5,641 nucleotides of DNA, taken from NCBI GenBank assembly GCA_023301015.1, contig JALZVI010000068.1, positions 1 through 5,641 of the forward strand. Reading direction: 5' to 3'. This DNA is from Rickettsiales bacterium. Lineage in GTDB: Bacteria > Pseudomonadota > Alphaproteobacteria > Rickettsiales > 21-14-0-20-44-7. Shown piece by piece: positions 1 to 5,630 of the stretch (positions are counted from its first letter, which is position 1; every line of letters begins with the position of its first letter). The position numbers and the translations under genes are program-made. Below the pieces are notes generated by a model. That model did no database searches. It was given only the letters and a program-made list of their open reading frames with translations, and was not told the DNA's origin.

Positions 1-15
1 GTGCTCTTCCGATCT
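1..15. other. Residual Illumina adapter sequence at contig end
   Basis: The first 15 bases, GTGCTCTTCCGATCT, are identical to the 3' end of the standard Illumina TruSeq read-2 adapter. They are a library artefact left untrimmed at the end of the assembly. Genuine genomic sequence therefore starts at about base 16. The right end of the window shows no adapter. Confidence 0.95.
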
Positions 16-165
16 CACTGGACATGTTTAACCAATGATCTAGTAAAATTTTGTAAAATGAATAATATAAATATATTTTCATATACACATAAAGAGGAGT
101 GTGAAATTGAATACATGAATAAATTTGATATTGATGTTATAATTACCAATGGTATCGATGTATAA
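16..165 (+). CDS. Probable glycerophosphodiester phosphodiesterase, C-terminal fragment (5' end missing)
   Basis: This frame is open from the first genuine base to a TAA at 163-165 and gives 49 codons without a start, so only the C-terminus is present. The fragment reads ...INIFSYTHKEE... and ends ...FDIDVIITNGIDV. This fits the last strand-helix-strand unit of the GDPD TIM barrel, where families typically show 'v-x-v-W/Y-T-v' followed some 15-20 residues later by 'G-V-D-G-I-I-T-D/N'. Here the Thr of the first motif, the hydrophobic-Asp-x-Ile-Ile-Thr-Asn segment and their spacing are all visible. GDPDs hydrolyse glycerophosphodiesters to glycerol-3-phosphate and an alcohol, and several large DNA viruses encode them. 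The metal-binding and catalytic residues lie in the missing part, so activity cannot be judged. An internal ATG at 58 could start a 35-codon ORF, but the motif continuing upstream argues for a truncated longer gene. It converges on the helicase gene. Confidence 0.55.
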   Translation, partial: HWTCLTNDLVKFCKMNNINIFSYTHKEECEIEYMNKFDIDVIITNGIDV

Positions 166-172
166 ATAATCG

Positions 173-188
173 TTAAATTTAAATTTAA
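173..188. terminator. AT-only 16-base palindrome between convergent genes
   Basis: TTAAATTTAAATTTAA is a perfect palindrome. It lies in the gap between two converging genes and overlaps the stop codon of the helicase gene (TAA on the minus strand, 185-187). Its position, 7 bases after the stop of the left gene and at the end of the right one, suits a two-way transcript-end signal. Some giant viruses, mimivirus being the known case, end and polyadenylate transcripts at hairpins. The low complexity of the sequence means a chance origin is possible. Confidence 0.35.
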
Positions 189-1990
189 TCTGCCATAGAG
201 ACACGACATCCATGGATATAAGTGGCCTTCTGGATATTCTGACTGTGCATAGGCCAGGGTAGTTCCTCGGTCGTCATTCTAATACCAAAATCTTGAAATA
301 CCATACCATAGAAATCTTCCGTCCATGCTATAGTACTATTTGCAAACTTAAGTGCGGCAAAAGTTTTAAGTTGTGTAATGAATACGCTCTCCAGTGTATA
401 AGAATCGCTCTCTATTTCTACCCTGTCAGATACCATGAAGCTGTATATACTACTGGTACTGTACATCAATTTCTTACGTTCTTCGCATGTTCTAGGTGGT
501 AGGGCTGTCCATATATCAGCGTTCCCATGTAACCTTACTTCATTCTGGTATGCTATGGTACACTTTCTTATAATAGATGGTAGTTCCGAGTCTATAATCT
601 TATTATAAAGAGTTGGATCCACGTCGGATGGTTTGATCCTATTAGGAAAATCTAATACAACGAGACGTCTGGATATACTACCAGATTTGTCCTGGAAACC
701 CACTGATTCATTTCCAGCCATGAAACCAGGAATTACCCATTTGCCCGACCATGGTGCATCGTGTTTGCGTGCAAGGGAGACGTCTTCGCCAGTGACGATA
801 GACTGGAATTCTGCCTGATCTAACCCAAAATCACCTTTGATTTCGGGCATTATGAATATAGATTTGCCAATTACAGAAGAAAGTCCGAATTTCTTCTCTA
901 CGTTATTGCTAAGAACACCTACAGCATGTACTGGGTACATCGACTGGATGATTTTAATAATCAATGATTTACCACATCCTGCAACTCCTTTGAGGAATGG
1001 TATAACCTGCCACGAATCGTGTTCATTTACCTCATAGAAAAGTCTACCTATGAAAACAAATAGCCATTTAACCATATCTTTGTCCCATTTTTGTGGTGCT
1101 ACAATGGAATCAAATAGTGGTGTATTTATTTCACCGTACGACAATCTTGAAATTGACGATGGTGGACTGGAAAAATACGTCTGAGCAAAAGGTTTCCTGA
1201 TAATTTTACTAGAAACCAGGTTATCATCTGTGTGTTGTTCATAGTAACAAAACGTGTCATCGGACGCATTATATATCCCATCCTCAAAACTCCACACACG
1301 ACGATTACAGATTAGATCAGGAAATTCAACATCCTGACAATCTGTAATATATTTTACAGAGCGTTCGAAATTCTCTGTCATAATTTTCCACATGTCAAAG
1401 TTCTTTTCTTTACTCGAATAAGACCTTATTTGTGATTCTATGGAACACTTCTCTTTCCAAGCCCTGGTTGCTTTCCCATTGATAAATATTTGCTCGAATA
1501 CCGAGTCATCTAGTCTCCTATATTTTGACCTATACAAAGACCCTAGCAGGTATAATATGTATATCTGTGGGTTCTTTAGATCACTGAGGTCCATTGGACT
1601 CATCCAGAACAAAATCTCTGCAGTTTTTGCCGGAGGGAAAGTAGAATTACAATTCGTCATCCTCAAGAATGACAGGAGGGAATCTTTCCCATAGTATATG
1701 GCATTTTGGAATTCGCTGAACCTTATTTCAAGGTTCTCTACTGATTCATCATCTCTCATGTCGTCGTCGTCTTCGTCATCCAATATTGCCAGGTCGCGTC
1801 GTATAGAACTGTATGCTTTCCAGTCAGTTTCGAATATTTTCTCTATGTGATCCGGAAGAAGCTCTGAACTTGATGTAATATTGAAAATATTCAATAAGTT
1901 CCCCAAACCCTCAGGTGTACCAGGTGTCTTCCATTTTTGCTCGAGGTCTGTGAATTTTTCAATTAATTCTGATCTCGTCAAGCTGGCCAT
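185..1990 (-). CDS. D5-like superfamily 3 helicase/NTPase (viral replication)
   Basis: This 601-residue protein has the signature order of a D5-type SF3 helicase, a ring-forming ATPase that unwinds DNA at the viral replication fork. Visible motifs are: Walker A GVAGCGKS (335-342); Walker B-like SIFIMPEI (377-384) with Glu383 as the likely catalytic acid; the B' region around TGEDVSLARKH (400-410); motif C / sensor 1 GFMAGNES with Asn427; and a Ser-Ile-Ser-Arg-Arg arginine-finger segment (Arg441/442) followed by VVLDF. Before Walker A, a Trp-Ser-Phe-x-Asp-Gly-Ile-Tyr stretch (233-240) resembles the D5_N lead-in 'F-x-N-G-v-y'. The N-terminal 230 residues carry an acidic run (about 71-82) but no recognisable primase (AEP) catalytic motif, so this looks like a helicase without a fused primase. 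This is shorter than the fused primase-helicases of poxviruses and mimiviruses. The start at 1990 is the first ATG after the divergent promoter gap. Confidence 0.9.
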   Translation of the reverse strand: MASLTRSELIEKFTDLEQKWKTPGTPEGLGNLLNIFNITSSSELLPDHIEKIFETDWKAYSSIRRDLAILDDEDDDDMRDDESVENLEIRFSEFQNAIYYGKDSLLSFLRMTNCNSTFPPAKTAEILFWMSPMDLSDLKNPQIYILYLLGSLYRSKYRRLDDSVFEQIFINGKATRAWKEKCSIESQIRSYSSKEKNFDMWKIMTENFERSVKYITDCQDVEFPDLICNRRVWSFEDGIYNASDDTFCYYEQHTDDNLVSSKIIRKPFAQTYFSSPPSSISRLSYGEINTPLFDSIVAPQKWDKDMVKWLFVFIGRLFYEVNEHDSWQVIPFLKGVAGCGKSLIIKIIQSMYPVHAVGVLSNNVEKKFGLSSVIGKSIFIMPEIKGDFGLDQAEFQSIVTGEDVSLARKHDAPWSGKWVIPGFMAGNESVGFQDKSGSISRRLVVLDFPNRIKPSDVDPTLYNKIIDSELPSIIRKCTIAYQNEVRLHGNADIWTALPPRTCEERKKLMYSTSSIYSFMVSDRVEIESDSYTLESVFITQLKTFAALKFANSTIAWTEDFYGMVFQDFGIRMTTEELPWPMHSQNIQKATYIHGCRVSMAD

Positions 1991-2060
1991 CCCGGATACA
2001 ATTGTTGGTTTATTTTAATTGCTGTCTTGTAACAGTTGATACCAGTCACCAATAAATTAA
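1991..2060. promoter_or_regulatory. Divergent promoter region
   Basis: These 70 bases separate the start codons of the leftward helicase gene and the rightward 169-aa gene, so they must hold promoters for both unless transcripts start farther upstream inside the opposite gene. Read leftward, an AT-rich core AATTAAAATAAACC (complement of 2007-2020) lies about 16 bases before the helicase ATG. Read rightward, AATAAATTAA (2051-2060) abuts the ATG and forms TAAATG, reminiscent of poxvirus-type late initiators. No copy of the mimivirus early element AAAATTGA was seen. Transcript starts are not shown by the sequence. Confidence 0.55.
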
Positions 2061-2570
2061 ATGTCTCGTATCAAGTCGGTATCGGAAATTCTAAACCTTA
2101 CAAATTCTCACTCGACACCTGATAAGCTGGCGAGGAAATATATTGTGAAGAGTGTTGATAAGCTCATCCGTTCTCGTGCATCCGACCAACAGTATAGTGT
2201 AAATTTCGAAATACCCGCTATAATTGTATTCCAACCTAAATATGATCGAAATATACTGACACGGGCTATTGTTAAACATTATAGGAATATTGGATTTGTA
2301 TGTAAAGTTGATGGGTACAATGTTATGATTTCATGGGGTGATGATTCCGAATCTGATGAAGAGATCGATCATGTTGCGGATGTTGTCGAATTATCACCAG
2401 GAAAGGAGTCTGAACCAGATAATAACGATTATGCTGTTATGTCGGATGTTTCCAGTGACGATGAAACTGGTACCATGCAATTTAAGGTCGGAAATGATAA
2501 GGAGAAATCTTTATCTGAACGCCTGGCCGAGATGAAGAAACCAAGTGGTAAAAAGAAGAAGAAGAGTTAG
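2061..2570 (+). CDS. Small acidic NCLDV-type protein with lysine tail, function unknown
   Basis: The 169-residue product has two parts. Residues 1-92 look folded: a helix-rich start (DKLARKYIVKSVDKLI, 21-36), then a Pro-x-Tyr segment (59-61), a helix with HYRNIGF (73-79), and a closing strand ending in MISWG (89-93). Many short NCLDV proteins show this plan of 'P-x-x-Y ... helix ... G-F-x-V ... I-S-W', generally without a known function. Residues 94-140 are rich in Asp, Glu and Ser (DDSESDEEID, SSDDE), like casein kinase 2 sites, and are probably disordered. The tail is basic and ends in five lysines and a serine (164-169), which could bind nucleic acid or direct the protein to the nucleus. 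No membrane segment or signal peptide is visible. It diverges from the helicase gene, which hints at a replication or virion-core role, but that is only inference. The start is the first ATG in the frame. Confidence 0.85.
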   Translation: MSRIKSVSEILNLTNSHSTPDKLARKYIVKSVDKLIRSRASDQQYSVNFEIPAIIVFQPKYDRNILTRAIVKHYRNIGFVCKVDGYNVMISWGDDSESDEEIDHVADVVELSPGKESEPDNNDYAVMSDVSSDDETGTMQFKVGNDKEKSLSERLAEMKKPSGKKKKKS

Positions 2571-2630
2571 AATAATTATACTTCACGGGTTCGAAAAATT
2601 AATTTGATATGATAAAAGTTTACACTTATA

Positions 2631-2648
2631 AAAATAATTTTTTATTTT
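2631..2648 (+). terminator. AT hairpin downstream of the acidic-protein gene
   Basis: AAAATAA (2631-2637), a TTTT loop and TTATTTT (2642-2648) form a perfect 7-bp stem, 60 bases after the stop codon at 2568-2570. The position suits a transcript-end hairpin of the kind used in mimivirus. The stem is only A and T, so it is weak and could arise by chance in this AT-rich gap. Confidence 0.35.
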
Positions 2649-2725
2649 CATTGATGTGTCGATAACCTCCATGATGTTTTGATATCGCACTTTTATTCGT
2701 TATAACTAGTATTCCAGTAAAAATG

Positions 2726-2740
2726 CATCATCAGATGATG
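2726..2740. repeat. Inverted repeat CATCATC-A-GATGATG in the 2571-2808 gap
   Basis: Two perfect 7-base arms flank a single base. Looser outer arms, AAAAAT at 2719-2724 and ATTTTT at 2745-2750, extend the symmetry, and a T6/A9 tract follows (2746-2760). It sits 69 bases before the start of the lyase-like gene. With a one-base loop it is better suited to a dimeric protein-binding site than to a tight RNA hairpin, although opening the innermost pair would still allow a stem. It may be an operator-like or transcript-end element. The rest of the 238-base gap is AT-rich and holds no convincing gene. Confidence 0.45.
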
Positions 2741-2784
2741 TTGTATTTTTTAAAAAAAAACTCGTAAAATAATAATACAAAAAA

Positions 2785-2796
2785 ATATACACATGA
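2785..2796 (+). promoter_or_regulatory. Candidate promoter element before the lyase-like gene
   Basis: ATATACACATGA ends 12 bases before the ATG at 2809. A near copy, ATATACACACGA (11 of 12 identical), ends 14 bases before the ATG of the 76-aa gene at 5400. The shared sequence at almost the same spacing suggests a common promoter or 5' leader signal. The core 9-mer ATATACACA also occurs once inside a coding region (81-89), so it is not exclusive to promoters. Confidence 0.4.
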
Positions 2797-2808
2797 GTTA
2801 TTGTATTA

Positions 2809-4803
2809 ATGAAGTTTTCGTTGGTATCGTGTTTTCTTTTTGTAGTTGCATCCAATGCATCGACTATTGTTGTGAAATCTGGTGACAGTATCCAGGATGC
2901 AGTCCAGAAGGCTAATCCTGGTGACATTGTGAAAATTTCCGATGGTACTTATTATCAGGATGTAACCACTGTTAGGGATGGGAAAAAGGATGCTCGTATT
3001 ACTATTACCGGGTCTAGGAAGGCAATTGTAAAGGGTTCTGGAAAGGAAGGTCGCCTTTTCCAAATACATCATGACTATATTACCGTGAATGGTTTCACTA
3101 TCGATGGAAAACACAATGACGGTAAGAAGGAGACTGACTATATTGACAAGCTTATTTATGCACATGGTAACCGTAAAACCCGAGTTATCCTCCAGTATGG
3201 TAAAGAATTCAGGTCTTCTATAGATGGACTTGTTATTTCCAATATGAAGCTTATCAATGCAGGTGGTGAGTGTTCTAGGATGAGGTATTTCGTAACCAAT
3301 GCAGAGTATTACGGTAACCACGTTGAGAACTGTGGTGTACATGATTTTGTTTTTGGTGGTATGAAATCTGTCAATGGAGAGACTCTATACGTTGGAACTA
3401 GTAGTAATCAGTGGAATGATGGTAAAAACCCAACTCCTGAAGACGAGTCCAGGTATATTCATATCCATCATAACACATTTGTAAGTCTAGCAAACGAAGT
3501 TGATGTAAAAGAAGGTACCCAGTACGTACTGGTAGAATATAACTCCTGTTCTACCCAGAAAGACCCTAACTCTGCATGTTTGGATTCTCGTACTGATAAT
3601 GTTATTTTCAGATACAATGATGTATTTGGTAATGATGGTGCTGCTGTAAGAATTGGTGGTCACACTATAAAAAATAAGACATGGGGTCAGAAAAACGAAG
3701 TCTATGGTAACACATTCAGGGACAATAAGAATGGTGCACTTGTTGTGCAGACTGGTCCCCATGGCCCACTTTGTGAGAACAAGTGTAAAAATTCTTGTGA
3801 GGTGAAGGGTTCCTATTCAAAGGATTACAAAGATATTGAAGGTAAATGTTCTGGTGTTATGGATACTTATTGGGTTGATAACACAGAAATCCCTGTTGTA
3901 ATTGTCGAGGAGGACGAAAAAGAGGTAGAGGGTGTCAAATTTGAAGTAGTCAACAAGCCAGTTGTTACAAGTGGTAAATGCTATCCTGTACAGATCGAAA
4001 GTGTTGACGCGTCGTCTGAACAGGGTGGGAATACAGCTGCTTCTGCTATTGATGGTAGATCTTTGACAAGGTGGTCTGCTAATGGTGATGGAGAGTGGAT
4101 TGAGGTTAAATTTTCACTTGATGTGGAAGTTGATGCAATTGAGGTATCATTCTACAAAGGAGACGAGAGATACCAAGAGTTTTCATTGTATGTTGATGGT
4201 AACGAGGTAGTAGATAACAAAATTTCCAGTGGAAAGACCACTTCGCTTCAGAGATTTCCATTTAAGCCAATTACTGGATCGTCTCTGTCATTCTTAGGTC
4301 ATGGTAATAGTGAAAATAAGTGGAACTCTCTTACAGAACTTGTAGTGTGTGGTACACATGAGACCGAGCAACAAGCTGTAGACGTGAGTGGTGATACATG
4401 TGATACTTTGTCCAAGTTGGATGTAAAGAGTATAGAAATCAGTGGTAGTGATGGAAATGATGCCGACAATCTTCTAGATGGTGATCTTAAGACAAAGTGG
4501 TCTTCTGAACACAAGGATGTTATCTTAACTCTAAAGGATACTTCTTATGTTTCTGATATTGGCATTGCTTTTTACAATGGTGATAAGAATGATAACATGT
4601 TCGATGTACTAGCCCTTACTAAGAATGGGTGGAGCGAAGTTGTAGTAGATGGACATTCTTCAAAGAGTAAGGGTATTGAATCATATGATATCGATCTAGC
4701 GGGTGTAGATGAGATCAAATTGGTTTTCTATGGATCTGTTAATGATTCAGGTGACCACGACGAATCCAATTCTGTTTCGGAAATTGAATTATATGGATGT
4801 TAG
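2809..4803 (+). CDS. Secreted beta-helix polysaccharide-lyase-like protein with two discoidin (F5/8C, CBM32-like) domains
   Basis: This 664-residue protein probably binds and cuts an extracellular glycan. Residues 1-17 form a signal peptide (MKFSLVSCFLFVVASNA, cleavage likely after Ala17). Residues 19-345 look like a right-handed parallel beta-helix of the pectate-lyase superfamily: it opens with SIQDAVQKANPGDIVKISDG and DYITVNGFTIDG, as PL6-type enzymes do, and has repeated G-N/Y-N-x-F turns. Conserved-looking polar residues are Asn222, Glu230, Asp232, Lys234 (EVDVKEGT), Asp259, Arg261 (LDSRTDN) and Arg281 (AAVRIGG). A cysteine cluster (322-347) and an acidic linker (367-374) follow. Two discoidin-like domains come next, each bounded by cysteines: Cys391-Cys514 (DGRSLTRW, then VSFYKGDERYQEF) and Cys531-Cys664 (DGDLKTKW, then IAFYNGDKNDNMF). 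Such domains often anchor lyases to sugars. The substrate (alginate, pectin or other) cannot be told. It may be secreted by the infected cell or packaged in virions. The fibre-like gene follows after 33 bases. Confidence 0.8.
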   Translation: MKFSLVSCFLFVVASNASTIVVKSGDSIQDAVQKANPGDIVKISDGTYYQDVTTVRDGKKDARITITGSRKAIVKGSGKEGRLFQIHHDYITVNGFTIDGKHNDGKKETDYIDKLIYAHGNRKTRVILQYGKEFRSSIDGLVISNMKLINAGGECSRMRYFVTNAEYYGNHVENCGVHDFVFGGMKSVNGETLYVGTSSNQWNDGKNPTPEDESRYIHIHHNTFVSLANEVDVKEGTQYVLVEYNSCSTQKDPNSACLDSRTDNVIFRYNDVFGNDGAAVRIGGHTIKNKTWGQKNEVYGNTFRDNKNGALVVQTGPHGPLCENKCKNSCEVKGSYSKDYKDIEGKCSGVMDTYWVDNTEIPVVIVEEDEKEVEGVKFEVVNKPVVTSGKCYPVQIESVDASSEQGGNTAASAIDGRSLTRWSANGDGEWIEVKFSLDVEVDAIEVSFYKGDERYQEFSLYVDGNEVVDNKISSGKTTSLQRFPFKPITGSSLSFLGHGNSENKWNSLTELVVCGTHETEQQAVDVSGDTCDTLSKLDVKSIEISGSDGNDADNLLDGDLKTKWSSEHKDVILTLKDTSYVSDIGIAFYNGDKNDNMFDVLALTKNGWSEVVVDGHSSKSKGIESYDIDLAGVDEIKLVFYGSVNDSGDHDESNSVSEIELYGC

Positions 4804-4823
4804 GTACGGAATAAAAAATATTG

Positions 4824-4836
4824 TATATAATAAAAT
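4824..4836 (+). promoter_or_regulatory. TATA-like AT-rich leader before the fibre-like gene
   Basis: TATATAATAAAAT directly precedes the ATG at 4837, inside a gap of only 33 bases after the lyase-like stop codon (TAG 4801-4803). The gap is almost purely AT after base 4810. It could be a compact promoter for the fibre-like gene. Alternatively the two genes may be read from one transcript, though NCLDV genes are usually transcribed singly. Confidence 0.35.
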
Positions 4837-5295
4837 ATGTCTGGTACAATAACGTGTTCATCATTTTCAACATCTTCTATAAGTACAAATGATGGTACAG
4901 GGACAATACAAATAGGTCCATTTATATGGCCTACAACGACCACTCCATCCGATGGGGCCGTTTTAAAAACAGATGCTTCTGGTAATCTGGAATTTGCCAC
5001 TGTAAATCTCAGAACCCCACTAGGAGTAACTGATACAACTTATACTATAACTACCGATGACGACATTGTAGCAATAACAGGTACTAACGCTACAACTCTT
5101 ACTCTACCAGACCCAACTACAAAGACGGTCGGGGATCTTATATATGTAGTTAAAGAAGTTGCAGGATCTAGTATTATAACAGTTGTACCAAATGGGTCTG
5201 AACTCATATCAGGTGCATCATCAGTGACACTTACAAGCTCGTATGGGTCTATGAAAATTTACACAAATGGAATAAATTGGTTTTCATTATTCTAA
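4837..5295 (+). CDS. Fibre-like beta-structured protein, probable virion surface or tail-fibre-type protein
   Basis: The 152-residue product is rich in Thr, Ser, Gly and Asp and poor in charged helix formers, as expected for an all-beta protein. Residues 31-54 (WPTTTTPSDG, then AVLKTDASGNLEF) match the 'P-x-x-G-x-V-L-x-T-D-x-x-G-N-L-x-W/F' unit that recurs in phage tail fibres and in giant-virus surface proteins. Residues 67-152 follow the usual fibre-tip pattern: an opening Thr-Tyr-Thr-Ile-Thr, a TLTLPDP strand, GDLIYVVKE, IITVVPNG, a Gly-rich turn, and a closing GSMKIYTNGINWFSLF. No signal peptide or membrane segment is visible. Short fibre proteins of this type usually form trimers. A role in attachment to host glycans or in decorating the capsid is inferred from this pattern and from the neighbouring glycan-binding enzyme. 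The start is the first ATG after the AT-rich gap. Confidence 0.75.
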   Translation: MSGTITCSSFSTSSISTNDGTGTIQIGPFIWPTTTTPSDGAVLKTDASGNLEFATVNLRTPLGVTDTTYTITTDDDIVAITGTNATTLTLPDPTTKTVGDLIYVVKEVAGSSIITVVPNGSELISGASSVTLTSSYGSMKIYTNGINWFSLF

Positions 5296-5326
5296 TAAAA
5301 TATATCACAAACACATATCTACCGAA

Positions 5327-5347
5327 ACGACATAGCGTCGTATTTTT
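5327..5347 (+). terminator. Hairpin plus T-run after the fibre-like gene
   Basis: ACGAC (5327-5331) and GTCGT (5337-5341) pair across a 5-base loop, and ATTTTT follows at once. The element lies 31 bases after the fibre-like stop codon. It is the most GC-rich point of an otherwise AT-rich gap. The form is like an intrinsic terminator, or like the transcript-end hairpins reported for mimivirus. The stem is short. Confidence 0.45.
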
Positions 5348-5373
5348 ACCTCTTGTAATTTTATCCGTATAAT

Positions 5374-5385
5374 ATATACACACGA
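5374..5385 (+). promoter_or_regulatory. Candidate promoter element before the 76-aa gene
   Basis: ATATACACACGA ends 14 bases before the ATG at 5400 and matches 11 of 12 bases of the element before the lyase-like gene. It is preceded by further AT-rich sequence (ATAAT, 5369-5373). Its location just after the hairpin at 5327-5347 suits a start signal that follows an end signal for the previous gene. Confidence 0.4.
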
Positions 5386-5399
5386 AATACCAAAAATAC

Positions 5400-5630
5400 A
5401 TGGATCAAATGGCATCTCCTAGTTTCGTGGGAGAGTCTGTAACATCTTCATGCTCATCTCTAAAGGCCATCTCAAGGCAGTTGTTTATGCTAAATGCATC
5501 ATACGATAAGATGTTTTTCTGTAAAGGGAACGAAAAGATAATCAAAGCCCTGAGAACTGTCACACAATCTATCGAACAAATGCAAGATGCTATCACCGAC
5601 GCCGGTAAAGAGATGAAAATAGATATCTAA
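5400..5630 (+). CDS. Small helical protein, function unknown
   Basis: I do not recognise this 76-residue product. Residues 1-18 are Ser-rich and probably flexible (SPSFVGESVTSSCSS). From about residue 20 on it looks almost entirely helical. A stretch around 46-72 (IIKALRTVTQSIEQMQDA, then ITDAGKEM) has hydrophobic residues at heptad-like spacing, which suggests a short coiled coil or helix-helix contact. No membrane segment, signal peptide or metal-binding cysteine pair is seen. The call as a real gene rests on its place in the rightward gene series, the upstream hairpin and promoter-like element, and soluble-protein composition. A second in-frame ATG is at codon 4, so the true start could be 5409. 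The reverse-strand ORF across it (5405-5596) is judged a shadow. Confidence 0.65.
   Translation: MDQMASPSFVGESVTSSCSSLKAISRQLFMLNASYDKMFFCKGNEKIIKALRTVTQSIEQMQDAITDAGKEMKIDI

Noticed and set aside
81..89. ATATACACA as a third copy of the candidate promoter
   Set aside because: It is inside the GDPD-like coding frame and no gene start follows at the right distance.
15..209. Reverse-strand 64-codon ORF at the left end
   Set aside because: Its stop codon uses an adapter base, it starts inside the helicase gene's 3' end, and the opposite strand carries a better-supported GDPD-like frame.
1440..1694. Forward ORFs inside the helicase gene (for example 84 codons here, also at 293-502, 633-818 and 837-1037)
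   Set aside because: All lie antisense to the motif-bearing helicase frame and carry no recognisable domain.
2338..2535. Forward 65-codon ORF within the acidic-protein gene
   Set aside because: It is a frame-shifted shadow of the 169-aa gene, with Met- and Leu-rich random-like composition.
2571..2808. Mimivirus early promoter AAAATTGA in intergenic gaps
   Set aside because: I looked for it in this gap and the others; only partial look-alikes such as AAAATTAA were seen.
2706..2927. Reverse-strand 73-codon ORF spanning the lyase-like start
   Set aside because: It overlaps the signal-peptide coding region, its C-terminal part is translated from low-complexity AT sequence, and it shows no family features.
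2806..3342. Reverse-strand 178-codon ORF opposite the lyase-like gene
   Set aside because: It lies wholly across the well-supported beta-helix coding sequence, has no recognisable motifs, and its hydrophobic, Ile-rich product is what antisense reading of this AT-rich gene gives.
4837..5295. Bacteriophage origin of the window because of the fibre-like protein
   Set aside because: Fibre-like units of this type also occur in giant viruses, and the D5-like helicase, AT-rich leaders without Shine-Dalgarno sites and the acidic NCLDV-type protein favour a eukaryotic virus.
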